Positions 7,375 through 15,196 of a DNA stretch of 20,411 bases are shown piece by piece (within the stretch, counting starts at the first letter, position 1; each line of letters opens with the position of its first letter). Source of the DNA: Methanobacteriota archaeon (GTDB taxonomy: Archaea; Thermoplasmatota; Thermoplasmata; RBG-16-68-12). The DNA lies in contig VBME01000016.1 of assembly GCA_005878995.1 (NCBI GenBank), forward strand, positions 1 through 20,411, in the 5' to 3' direction. The position numbers were made by a program, and so were the translations under genes. The notes below the pieces were generated by a model that made no database searches, was not told the DNA's origin, and worked only from the letters and a program-made list of their open reading frames with translations.

Positions 7375-8544
7375 ATGCGGCGGGAGGATCGGCGGGTCGT
7401 GGCCGTCCTCGGGTTCCTCCATGGCACGGTCCACGCCAACATCCTGTCGATTCCGCTGTTCCTGCTTGCGTGGCACGTCGAATTCGGAGCGGACAACCTC
7501 ACCCTCGGCTTGCTCGCGGCCGCGGCCTACAGCCTCTATGGCATCGGCGCAGTCCCATTCGGCTTCCTCGCGGACCGGCGCGCGCCCGATCGTCTCCTGC
7601 TTTTGTGCGCCTCCGGCATCGCGGGGTCCATGGCCGCGGTCGCCGCGAGCCCGTCCGTGCCCATCCTCGCCGTGTCGCTCGGGGCGCTAGGCCTCTTCTC
7701 CGGGGCGTATCACCCCACCGGCTTGTCCGTGATCTCGCGGACCGTCACGGAACAAGGGCGCGGCATGGGGTGGCACGGGATGGGCGGGAGCTTGGGGATC
7801 GCCGCCGGTCCCGCGTATGTGGGGGGGACCATCGCATTCGGCTCGTCGTGGAGGCTCGTCGCGGGCTCGCTCATCCTCCCGGCGGTAATCGCGAGCGTCC
7901 TCCTCCTGGTAGAACGTCTGCCGCGGGGAGTCCCGAAATCCCCGGCGGGTCCGGGTGGGGCCCGTCGCGCCTTGGCGAGCCGTCCGTATCGGCTCATCCT
8001 CCTCGTCTACATGTTCGCGGGCTTCGCGTACCAAGGAGGACTCACCTTTCTCCCGCGCTTCATCGGGTCGGGATTCTTTGCGGCGGCCTTGGGACTCGGG
8101 GCCGTGGGCCAAGTCTTCTCCGGCACCCTTGCGGATCGTCCTCGCCCCGACCGGCCCCTGTTCGCGCTCAGCGCCACCGCGGCGGGGAGCCTCGCGGCCG
8201 CGGGGATACTACTCGTCACGGGGTTGGGCCCGCCCTTCCTCGGGTTCACCGCGGTGGCGGTCGGGTTTGGGTTCCTGCTGTTCTCCCTGGAAGCGCTGCA
8301 AAACACGCTCGTGACCCGCGAGGCGCCCAGGGAGGTCCGGGGCCTCGCGTTCGGGTTCACGTTCCTGAGCGTCTTCGGAATCGGCGCGATTGGCGCGACG
8401 CTCGCGGGCTACCTCCTGGACCGAGCCGAGGCGCCCCTGCTGTTCGGCCTGTTGGCGGGCTCCTTAGCCACGTCAGGCGCCTTCGCGTTCGCCGCCGGAC
8501 GGGCCGGCGGGGAGGCACGATCGGTCGCGGGTCCCCCGCGGTAA
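7375..8544 (+). CDS. MFS transporter, fosmidomycin-resistance (FSR)-like
   Basis: A polytopic membrane protein of 389 residues, with about 11-12 hydrophobic segments, the usual size for the major facilitator superfamily. The loop after the second segment reads GFLADRRAPDR, the MFS motif A (G-x-x-x-D-R). The stretch GAYHPTGLSVISR followed by RGMGWHGMGGSLGIAAGP is typical of the FSR-like subgroup, drug/proton antiporters known from fosmidomycin resistance. The substrate here is unknown. Possible starts are TTG 7294, ATG 7363 and ATG 7375. The last was chosen because a TATA-like box lies about 27 nt upstream, consistent with a leaderless message; 7363 would add four residues. It is convergent with the pilus operon, with a 103-nt gap that shows no other feature. 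Confidence 0.8.
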   Translation: MRREDRRVVAVLGFLHGTVHANILSIPLFLLAWHVEFGADNLTLGLLAAAAYSLYGIGAVPFGFLADRRAPDRLLLLCASGIAGSMAAVAASPSVPILAVSLGALGLFSGAYHPTGLSVISRTVTEQGRGMGWHGMGGSLGIAAGPAYVGGTIAFGSSWRLVAGSLILPAVIASVLLLVERLPRGVPKSPAGPGGARRALASRPYRLILLVYMFAGFAYQGGLTFLPRFIGSGFFAAALGLGAVGQVFSGTLADRPRPDRPLFALSATAAGSLAAAGILLVTGLGPPFLGFTAVAVGFGFLLFSLEALQNTLVTREAPREVRGLAFGFTFLSVFGIGAIGATLAGYLLDRAEAPLLFGLLAGSLATSGAFAFAAGRAGGEARSVAGPPR

Positions 8545-8647
8545 AGATGCTTACGACGGTGCGAGAATCGACTGAATCGCGTCGCCTTCGCCAGTAGTGG
8601 TCTCGTCCTCGAAACGCGGCGAATGCTCCGCCCAAGCAGACGGGCTC

Positions 8648-10396
8648 TCAGCTCGCGGGGACGGTGACCCCTTGTGCCTGGAGCGTGTCGCGGATGATCT
8701 TGATCATGCCTTCCGGGTCTCGGTAATAGGACGAAACGATCTTCGCGACGTCGCGGTAGTTCTTGATCTCGGTCCGCTTCATGTACTCGAAGATGTCCAG
8801 GCGGCGCTTGACCTCCTGTTCCATCCGTCGCTGGTTCCAGTTGCGGGCGAGCGAGATCTTCTCGTAGACGTACGAGTGGCCGGAATAGTTGAACGTGTCA
8901 TCCGCGGGGTTCCAGGTGTACGCCGAGTTCGTGATCAGCTCGTTGCTCTCCGGGTCCGTCCCGACGACTTCGACGATTGCCTTCACCCGCCGGGTCATGT
9001 CCGTGCCGACCTTCACCTGCGCCTGGAGCAGGACGATGTCGAGGGCCGCGACAAGGGCCCGCGGCAGGTTGATGGGATCGTTCTCGAGGCGGTGGACCAT
9101 TGCCTGGACATCGTCCGCGTGGAACGTCGTATACGCCGACTTGCCCGTCGCCATCGCTTGGAACACGACGAACGCCTCGGGCCCACGGACTTCTCCGATC
9201 ATCATATACTGGGGCCGCTGGCGAAGCGCCGCGGTGAGCAGGTCGAACATGTCGATCTCGCCCGCGGGCTTGCCCGTGGTCATCGACTTCCCGCCGAAGC
9301 CACCGCGGGTCAGCAAGGGCACCCAGTTCTCATGGGGCAGGTTCAGTTCCCGCGTGTCTTCGATGGACACGATCTTCATCTGGGGCGGGATGAACAGGAG
9401 GATCGCATTCAGCGTCGTCGTCTTGCCGGACGCCGTCCCGCCGCAGATCAGCATCGACTGGCCGTTCTCGATAGCGAGCCACATGTACGCCATCATCTCG
9501 GGCGACATCGTCTTGAAGCGCACCAGGTCGAGCGGCGTGAACGGGTTCTCCCGGAACCGCCGGATCGTGAATGAGGAGCCGCGCTTCGTGACGTGCATTC
9601 CCAGGGTTGCCTGGAGACGCGAACCATCCGGGATCGTCGCGTCCAGCATCGGTTGGGCGACGGAGATGTGCTTTCCGGATCGCTGGGCGAGCCACACGAC
9701 GAATGTGTCGAGTTCCTCCGCGTTGTCGAATTTCAGGTTCGAGGGGATGGATCCGTATTTGCGGTGGTAAATGTATAAGGGCACCCGGACGCCATCGCAC
9801 GAGACGTCTTCGACCTGCGGATCCGTCATCACGACGTCGATCGCGCCGTACCGGATGAAGTCCCGGAAGACGTAATACATGATTCGCTCCTTCGAGACCG
9901 GGAGGAGTTCCACCCCCAGTTCGCGCAGGACGACATCGACGATCCGCCGGAGGTAGTTCTCCTTCCGGCCTCGGTCTGCGTCGTCGAGCATCTCGAGGTT
10001 CTCGACGAGGATCTCCTTGAGGACATCCAGGATTTCCGATTCCTCCTCGAGGAGCTTCGGTTCGATCGCCTCGTAGAAGTACTCGTTTGCCATCGTGTCG
10101 TACAGAATCCTGACGTAGGCGAAGTTCTTCAAGATCGGCTGGATCTCGATTTCGTTCATATTCCGCTGAACGATCTTCGGGATCGTGGTGATCTTCCCGA
10201 GGCTCGTCTCCTCGACGCTGCTCACCTTCGGGGCCTTGACCTTGATGCCACGGTCCCCTAGGAGCTTGTTGAGGTACCGATTCTTGACCGAGTCGAGGGC
10301 CGCGCGGGACTTCTTCTTCCGATCCATGCCCGCGGACGTTCTCTGGGCATCCGTGTGCTCTTGATCGGGGCTGGCGATTTGCGTGGATTGGGCCAT
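8648..10396 (-). CDS. type II/IV secretion ATPase B (FlaI/TadA/GspE family)
   Basis: A secretion NTPase of 582 residues. An N-terminal region of about 300 residues contains the conserved VEDVSCDG and GSSFTIRRF segments. The motor core has Walker A GGTASGKT (319-326), an Asp box SIEDTREL, Walker B-like YMMIGEVRG and a His box YTTFHADD, all apparently intact. It should be a hexameric cytosolic motor assembling or retracting pilus-like filaments, or powering secretion. The ATG at 10396 has GAGGTGA 4 nt upstream and follows the FlaJ C-half gene by 9 nt, so it is the last gene of the operon. It is a full-length paralogue of ATPase A at 12358-14010. The first 50 or so residues are an extra charged N-terminus. 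Confidence 0.9.
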   Translation of the reverse strand: MAQSTQIASPDQEHTDAQRTSAGMDRKKKSRAALDSVKNRYLNKLLGDRGIKVKAPKVSSVEETSLGKITTIPKIVQRNMNEIEIQPILKNFAYVRILYDTMANEYFYEAIEPKLLEEESEILDVLKEILVENLEMLDDADRGRKENYLRRIVDVVLRELGVELLPVSKERIMYYVFRDFIRYGAIDVVMTDPQVEDVSCDGVRVPLYIYHRKYGSIPSNLKFDNAEELDTFVVWLAQRSGKHISVAQPMLDATIPDGSRLQATLGMHVTKRGSSFTIRRFRENPFTPLDLVRFKTMSPEMMAYMWLAIENGQSMLICGGTASGKTTTLNAILLFIPPQMKIVSIEDTRELNLPHENWVPLLTRGGFGGKSMTTGKPAGEIDMFDLLTAALRQRPQYMMIGEVRGPEAFVVFQAMATGKSAYTTFHADDVQAMVHRLENDPINLPRALVAALDIVLLQAQVKVGTDMTRRVKAIVEVVGTDPESNELITNSAYTWNPADDTFNYSGHSYVYEKISLARNWNQRRMEQEVKRRLDIFEYMKRTEIKNYRDVAKIVSSYYRDPEGMIKIIRDTLQAQGVTVPAS

Positions 10397-10405
10397 TCGG
10401 TCACC

Positions 10406-11326
10406 TCAGATGAACAGGAACGCGGCGAGCGCGATCACCAACAAGACGAAGCTGTGTCGCAACCCATTCGGGATCCTTCCCGTGTCGAGGACGCCCGCGA
10501 GGATGCCATCGCCAAGGCCGTGGACCGCTACCGCGATGAAGAACGCGATCCGAATGCTCGCTACGACGTTCGGCAGGTCTTGGGCAAGTGGACTCTGAAC
10601 GACGCCACCCGTCGTGGCCAGGGCGCCGCTCGCCTCGAGCATCTTCGGGAGGAACGTCACATCGAGGATCCAGATCGTCACAAGGAACACCATGAACGAG
10701 ATGTAGATGACCGCGATGTACGTTGACATCGCGATGCGCCGCTCGTCCTCCGTGAGCTGGTTCTCTTTCGTGTCGTGGCTCACCATCGTCAGCACGTCCG
10801 CGACGTCGCCGCCGGCGTCCGAGGACTTGACGACGATCGCAACGACCCGCTGAACCATCGGAGTCTTCACGCGCTCCGCGAAGAGGTGCAGCGCTTCCGC
10901 GGCGGGGACGCCCCAGGTGATTTGTGCCGCCATCTTCTTGATTTCCGGGGTGAGCTTTCCGTACCGGCCTCCAGACGAAACGACGATCGCCTCAGCGAGC
11001 GTCATGCCGAACCGTCCGGCCTCCGCGACATCCCGCAAGAAGTCCGGCAGCCGGCGTTCGATCAGGTTGATCTCATGCTGCTGTTTCGCGACGTAGAATC
11101 CGTACGGACCGATGAAGCCGAGGGTCGCAACGACGAGCCAGTACAGGAATCGTTCGAGGCTCCCTTGAGTGGGTCGGAAGGCGAGGTTCACGGAGTTGAT
11201 CAGGTTCAGGAAGGCGATGAATCCCAGGAGTAGGAACAGGGCCGACCCAATTCCGACGACGCTCTTGCGGCGGTCTCCCTTCTCGGACCGTCGGAGGCGC
11301 GCCTTCTCCAGCTCGACCTTTGTCAT
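10406..11326 (-). CDS. type IV pilus membrane platform, FlaJ C-terminal half / TadC-like (T2SF family)
   Basis: A 306-residue membrane protein with two hydrophobic segments near residues 25-75. A cytosolic T2SF-type domain follows: RRLPDFLRDVAEAGRFGMTL, then WGVPAAEALHLFAERV, then SSDAGGDVADVL. Three or more membrane segments form the C-terminus. This matches the second half of archaeal FlaJ/ArlJ or a TadC-like protein, the inner-membrane platform on which a FlaI/TadA-type ATPase acts. The ATG at 11326 is separated from the previous stop by one nucleotide (TGAGATG) and has GGAGGGGTGA just upstream, indicating translational coupling with the FlaJ N-half gene. The two products together would equal one normal FlaJ. 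Confidence 0.85.
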   Translation of the reverse strand: MTKVELEKARLRRSEKGDRRKSVVGIGSALFLLLGFIAFLNLINSVNLAFRPTQGSLERFLYWLVVATLGFIGPYGFYVAKQQHEINLIERRLPDFLRDVAEAGRFGMTLAEAIVVSSGGRYGKLTPEIKKMAAQITWGVPAAEALHLFAERVKTPMVQRVVAIVVKSSDAGGDVADVLTMVSHDTKENQLTEDERRIAMSTYIAVIYISFMVFLVTIWILDVTFLPKMLEASGALATTGGVVQSPLAQDLPNVVASIRIAFFIAVAVHGLGDGILAGVLDTGRIPNGLRHSFVLLVIALAAFLFI

Positions 11327-11327
11327 C

Positions 11328-12365
11328 TCACCCCTCCTGTTCCATGTTCCAGATCACGAAGATGAAGCCGAACTGGCTCATCGGGATCATCAGTCCGACG
11401 ACGACGTACAGCAGCATGATGACGAAGCCGGAGCCGGTCTTGCTGATCAGGGCCATGATTGCCATGATCACAACGAGGAACAGCGGGAACGCCACGACGA
11501 CGGTCACGAAGGACTCCGCGAGCATTCCGAGCGTCTCCATCTTCTTCCGCATCTCGAGGCGGTCCTCCTTCTCGAATTGCTCCGCCTTCACGAGGAAGTA
11601 GGGCTTTAGCTGGCCGCCGCTCGTGGAGGTAGTCACGACGCCTTGGAGGAAGTCCTGAAACTTGGATGAGGGAGAACGCTGCGCGCCCTTGCGGAGCGCG
11701 CTCAGGATGTCCAGGCCGAGGAGCTCTGTATCCCGCGTGATCCATTCCGCCTCGCGGGCGACCTCACCGTACACGGTCTGCTTCGAGAGCTCCTTGAAAA
11801 TGACGTCGACGGGGACGTTGGCCGAGGACATCGCGGAGATGAACGACATTGCTCCGGAGATCTTCTTGTCAATCTTGTGCCCGCGCTTCTTCGCATGTCC
11901 GGCCGGCGAGCCGTGGTAGCCGACGGGCAAGCCGAAGGAGTACATGTACGAGAAGAAGATTGGCAACGCTGCGACAAGCCCGAAGATGATCAGAAGCGTC
12001 GTGATGTCGATGCGCAGGATGAACAGGAAAAGGCTCGCGACGAACGCCGCAATCACGGCACCGACGGCCGCGAAGGTCGTGTTCATCCAAGCAAGGGCAA
12101 GGTACTCTTCGGGCCGCAACTTGATGTGCGCCTTCAAGAGGTTGTCCTCGAGCTCGGGGTCCTCGCGCCTCCGGGCTTGAACGAACTTCCCGAACATTCG
12201 CCACGCGACCTGGGCCCTCGGGGACAGGCTGACATTCACGGGTCGCGCGCCTTTCGGGAGCTTCACCATGTGGGCGCCTTTATCGGCCTCATCGCCGGGG
12301 CGGAACCGCTTGGTCTTCGTCAGCGTGCCGCGCGTCTCGAGCTTCTCGAAGGCCGAACTACCCAA
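11328..12365 (-). CDS. type IV pilus membrane platform, FlaJ N-terminal half / TadB-like (T2SF family)
   Basis: A 345-residue membrane protein. After about 100 cytosolic residues come two hydrophobic segments, then a T2SF-type domain: SGAMSFISAMSSANVPVDVI, then LGLDILSALRKGAQRSPS and a TSTSGGQLKPYF segment. Two C-terminal membrane helices end near EQEG. It corresponds to the first half of FlaJ, or to TadB. The start was set to TTG 12365, because GGAGGTGA (12371-12378) lies 5 nt upstream of it. A TTG at 12386 in the same frame would be upstream of that SD and is less likely. The coding region overlaps the ATPase A stop by 8 nt, so translation is probably coupled. Confidence 0.85.
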   Translation of the reverse strand: MGSSAFEKLETRGTLTKTKRFRPGDEADKGAHMVKLPKGARPVNVSLSPRAQVAWRMFGKFVQARRREDPELEDNLLKAHIKLRPEEYLALAWMNTTFAAVGAVIAAFVASLFLFILRIDITTLLIIFGLVAALPIFFSYMYSFGLPVGYHGSPAGHAKKRGHKIDKKISGAMSFISAMSSANVPVDVIFKELSKQTVYGEVAREAEWITRDTELLGLDILSALRKGAQRSPSSKFQDFLQGVVTTSTSGGQLKPYFLVKAEQFEKEDRLEMRKKMETLGMLAESFVTVVVAFPLFLVVIMAIMALISKTGSGFVIMLLYVVVGLMIPMSQFGFIFVIWNMEQEG

Positions 12366-14010
12366 CCGTCTCACCTCCTGTGTCAACGGGCTTCATGACG
12401 GCGTGGGCCTGCCAGCCCATCTCGTCCCGGATCCGCTTCGCGGTTTCCTCCGGATACTGGTAGTACTGTACGACGATCTTTGCGATTTCGCGGAAGTCCG
12501 TCAGGCTCTTCTGGAGCATGTAGTTGACAATGTCGATCCGGCGCTGGAATTCCGCCTCGATTTCTTCGTGGGTCATGTTCTTCATTTCCATGATTTCGTC
12601 AAACAGGAACGAGTGCCCCTTGTAGACGAAGGTGTCCGTCGCCGCGTCCCATTCGTACACCGTGTTTGTGATCAGCTCATTCGTCTCCGGCTCGAAGCCG
12701 ACGAGCTCCACGATCTGCTTGATCCGGCGCACAATCGAATCGCCGATCCGCGCGTGCGTCTGGATGATCACGAAGTTCAGGGCGGTGAGCAGGATCCTCG
12801 GCGTGTTGATCGGCGGGTTCTCCAGGCGGTTCACCATCGACTTGACGGAGTCCGCGTGCATCGTCGACATCGTCGGGTGGCCCGTCGCCATGGCCTGGAA
12901 CATCGTGTACGTCTCCTTGCCTCGGACCTCTCCAACGACGATGTAGTTCGGCCGTTGCCTCAGCGCGGCTCGCACGAGGTCGTACATGTCGATCTCGCCG
13001 CCCGCCTTGCCGTCCGGACCTCGCTCGCCGACGCCGGATCGGGTCGTGCCCGGGATCCAGTTCTCGTGTGGTAGATTGATTTCCCGGGTGTCCTCGATTG
13101 AGACGATTTTGGCGCCCGGCCGGATGAAGAGGGCGGCGCTGTTCAGGGTCGCGGTCTTCCCACTCGCCGTCCCGCCGCAGACCATCATCGACTTGCCATT
13201 CTCGACGGCGACCCAGAGGTACGCGACCATCTCAGCACTGGCGGTCCCAAATTTCACGAGCTCGACCGGGGTGAAAGGCTTCTCCTTGTACCGCCGGATC
13301 GTGAAGGAAGAGCCGCGGGTCGTGACCTCATGGCTGTACGTCGCTTGGACGCGGTGCCCTTCGACGGAGGTTCCGTCGAGGATCGGGTTCGCGACGGAGA
13401 TTTGCTTCGCGCATCGCTGCCCGAGCATCACGGCGAACGAGTTGAGCCCGTCGTCATCGTCGAACACGACGTTCGTCTTGATCGATTCGAACTTCTGATG
13501 GAAGATGAACAGCGGGATGCCGGTGCCGTCGCAGGAGACATCCTCGATCCGGGGATCGGCCATGAGGACGTCAACCGGTCCGTATCCGACGAAATCGCGG
13601 ATGATGTAGTACACGATCTTGTCTTTCGAAGCAGGCGCCAACCGCAGGCCCCGGGACTTGATGAACGAGTCCACGGCCTCCTGGAGGTACTCCTTTTTGT
13701 CCTTCTCCGCCATCTTGTCCCACTCGTACTCGAGGGTGCGGTTCAGGGAATCCTTGATCATGTCGAGGAACTCCTTCTCCTCCGCGTTGAGCTGCGGCTC
13801 CCAGACCTCGTAGATGTACTCGGAGCGATCGTGGTCGTACACGACGCGAGAGTACGAGATCGGCTCCCGAATCGGGGTGACCTCGATCTCCTCGAGGGTG
13901 TCGCGCGTGAGGTTCGGGATGTGCGTGAGGTAGGAGCCACGGGTCCCGGACCATTCCGCCTTCTGCTGGATCGCGCCCCTCGGCATCATGACCTTCCTTT
14001 GCTTCGGCAT
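12358..14010 (-). CDS. type II/IV secretion ATPase A (FlaI/TadA/GspE family)
   Basis: A 550-residue secretion NTPase starting MPKQRKVMMPRG. The ATG at 14010 has GAGGGAGA upstream with a 5-nt spacer and lies 11 nt after the pilin-like gene. Motifs: IEDVSCDG and GSSFTIRRY in the N-terminal part; Walker A GGTASGKT (279-286); Asp box SIEDTREI; Walker B-like YIVVGEVRG; His box TMSTMHADS. It should form a cytosolic hexamer that powers the FlaJ-type platform. It is alignable over most of its length with ATPase B, so the operon has two complete motors, and nothing in either motor core looks inactive. Longer in-frame starts up to 14301 run into the pilin-like gene and were rejected. Whether A and B extend and retract, or serve different substrates, cannot be told from sequence. 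Confidence 0.9.
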   Translation of the reverse strand: MPKQRKVMMPRGAIQQKAEWSGTRGSYLTHIPNLTRDTLEEIEVTPIREPISYSRVVYDHDRSEYIYEVWEPQLNAEEKEFLDMIKDSLNRTLEYEWDKMAEKDKKEYLQEAVDSFIKSRGLRLAPASKDKIVYYIIRDFVGYGPVDVLMADPRIEDVSCDGTGIPLFIFHQKFESIKTNVVFDDDDGLNSFAVMLGQRCAKQISVANPILDGTSVEGHRVQATYSHEVTTRGSSFTIRRYKEKPFTPVELVKFGTASAEMVAYLWVAVENGKSMMVCGGTASGKTATLNSAALFIRPGAKIVSIEDTREINLPHENWIPGTTRSGVGERGPDGKAGGEIDMYDLVRAALRQRPNYIVVGEVRGKETYTMFQAMATGHPTMSTMHADSVKSMVNRLENPPINTPRILLTALNFVIIQTHARIGDSIVRRIKQIVELVGFEPETNELITNTVYEWDAATDTFVYKGHSFLFDEIMEMKNMTHEEIEAEFQRRIDIVNYMLQKSLTDFREIAKIVVQYYQYPEETAKRIRDEMGWQAHAVMKPVDTGGETVG

Positions 14011-14021
14011 CTCGGTCTCCC

Positions 14022-15041
14022 TCAGAATTGAACGTTTTGCGTGGTGTCTCCGATCCCCACTTGGACTTGGGCGTGCTGCAAGCGGAACGTGGTGAGTGGC
14101 AGGACGGCGCGATTCCAGAGTTGGAGGCGCATCGTGTAAATCTGGGTCGCCGTGTTGTACCGGGCCGAGATAATGTAGATGGTCGTCCCGAGGTAGGTCG
14201 CCGTGAAGGTGGGTTCTCCCAGGAGGGTCTGGGTGAATGTCCCTCCGTAGCCAGTGCCCTTGAGGGCATTTGCAAGGGTGGAGTTCAGGAAGCTGTACCA
14301 CGCCAATCCGTACGGGGAGGTGTGGTTGATCCAGACCGCCGTGTTCGAGGGAAACCCGGTGTAGTCTTGGCGGTCGAATGCGAACACTTGTGTGTTGACG
14401 ACCTCGGTGCTCGTCCCGGAGACGATGCCGGTCCCGTACAGGCTCACGAGTCCGAACGACACATCGAGGGTGTTGTTCGTCTTTACGACAACAAACGTCG
14501 GCTGGGCCCGGACCGTCTGACCGTCGCTCTGGTACCGGATGACCGCTCCGTTTTCGTACGCGATCGTCTGCGCGATGTAGTACCGGTTGCCAACGCTGAG
14601 CTGGATCGCTCCGCTCGATGTCTCATTGACCGTCGCGACTTGCGAGGGTACCGCCTTGTTGGGAATGTAGGAGAATTGAACGGTGAAAGAACCCGCGTCC
14701 GGGATTGCCTGGAGGGCCCCGATGCTCGGGGCGGAGAAAATCGGGACGCCATCGACGCCGAGAGTGACCGCGGACGAGGCCGTCACGGGGATGTAGTGGG
14801 TGCCCGAAGTCCTGGCGGCCTCTGCCGCGAGGATCTGGAGGTCGATCGCGCCTTTCAGCCCGCCAAACTGGCCGAGCGCGTTGTTCATATGGGACGCCTC
14901 GGAGTCCTTCATCCAGACGGGCACGTACTGGTTCACAATCAGGCTGAGGAACGTAAGGAAGACGAGGAGGGCCATGATCGTCCCGACGGTCGAGGCAACG
15001 CCTTCTTCGTCCCCGCGAAGGTCGCGGATCAGAAGACGCAT
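14022..15041 (-). CDS. archaeal type IV pilin-like secreted protein
   Basis: A 339-residue protein with a class III (prepilin-type) signal: MRLLIRDLRGDEEG followed by VASTVGTIMALLVFLTFLSL. Cleavage is predicted after Gly14. The pattern GV-S-T-V-G-T-I plus a single hydrophobic helix is typical of archaeal type IV pilin-like proteins (DUF1628-like and relatives). The rest is Ser/Thr/Asn/Tyr-rich, predicted extracellular and beta-rich, and much longer than a major pilin, so it may be a minor or tip pilin or an adhesin rather than the filament subunit. It is the first gene of the operon. GGTGA lies 5 nt upstream of the ATG, and a TATA box lies at 15099-15106. No other pilin and no prepilin peptidase are encoded in the window. 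Confidence 0.8.
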   Translation of the reverse strand: MRLLIRDLRGDEEGVASTVGTIMALLVFLTFLSLIVNQYVPVWMKDSEASHMNNALGQFGGLKGAIDLQILAAEAARTSGTHYIPVTASSAVTLGVDGVPIFSAPSIGALQAIPDAGSFTVQFSYIPNKAVPSQVATVNETSSGAIQLSVGNRYYIAQTIAYENGAVIRYQSDGQTVRAQPTFVVVKTNNTLDVSFGLVSLYGTGIVSGTSTEVVNTQVFAFDRQDYTGFPSNTAVWINHTSPYGLAWYSFLNSTLANALKGTGYGGTFTQTLLGEPTFTATYLGTTIYIISARYNTATQIYTMRLQLWNRAVLPLTTFRLQHAQVQVGIGDTTQNVQF

Positions 15042-15080
15042 GAAATCACCGGGGGAGAAGGCTCTGAGGCCATTCTATCG

Positions 15081-15106
15081 GCCCATCCTGGATGACGCTA
15101 TTTATA
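15081..15106 (-). promoter_or_regulatory. promoter of the pilus operon: TATA box plus shared downstream motif
   Basis: On the minus strand TATAAATA (15099-15106) is a strong TATA box. Transcription should start near 15076, leaving a leader of about 35 nt. Just downstream, CCAGGATGGGCC (about 15080-15091) nearly repeats the CCAGGATGGCCC found at 4201-4212 after the TATA box of the exported protein gene. Confidence 0.7.
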
Positions 15107-15175
15107 GGTGTCGCGCTGAAAATCTGACCTTGAGAATGAGTCGATTTTCTCCATACAGAAGGGGTCCGTTTTCGT

Positions 15176-15190
15176 CGTCGATTTTCGACG
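15176..15190 (-). terminator. hairpin after the M20 gene, possible terminator
   Basis: CGTCGA-TTT-TCGACG (plus-strand reading) is a perfect 6-bp stem with a 3-nt loop, 6 nt downstream of the M20 stop codon. No long T-run follows it on the minus strand, so its terminator role is uncertain. Confidence 0.3.
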
Positions 15191-15196
15191 TGATTC

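Noticed and set aside
8597..9574. Long plus-strand ORFs opposite the pilus operon (also at 8889-9770, 13330-14031 and 14028-15095)
   Set aside because: They are antisense to well-motifed ATPase and pilin-like genes and show no recognisable family.
12366..12386. TTG 12386 as the start of the FlaJ N-half
   Set aside because: It lies upstream of GGAGGTGA, which is correctly spaced for TTG 12365.
14011..14301. N-terminal extension of ATPase A
   Set aside because: It overlaps the pilin-like gene in another frame. The ATG at 14010 has a good SD.
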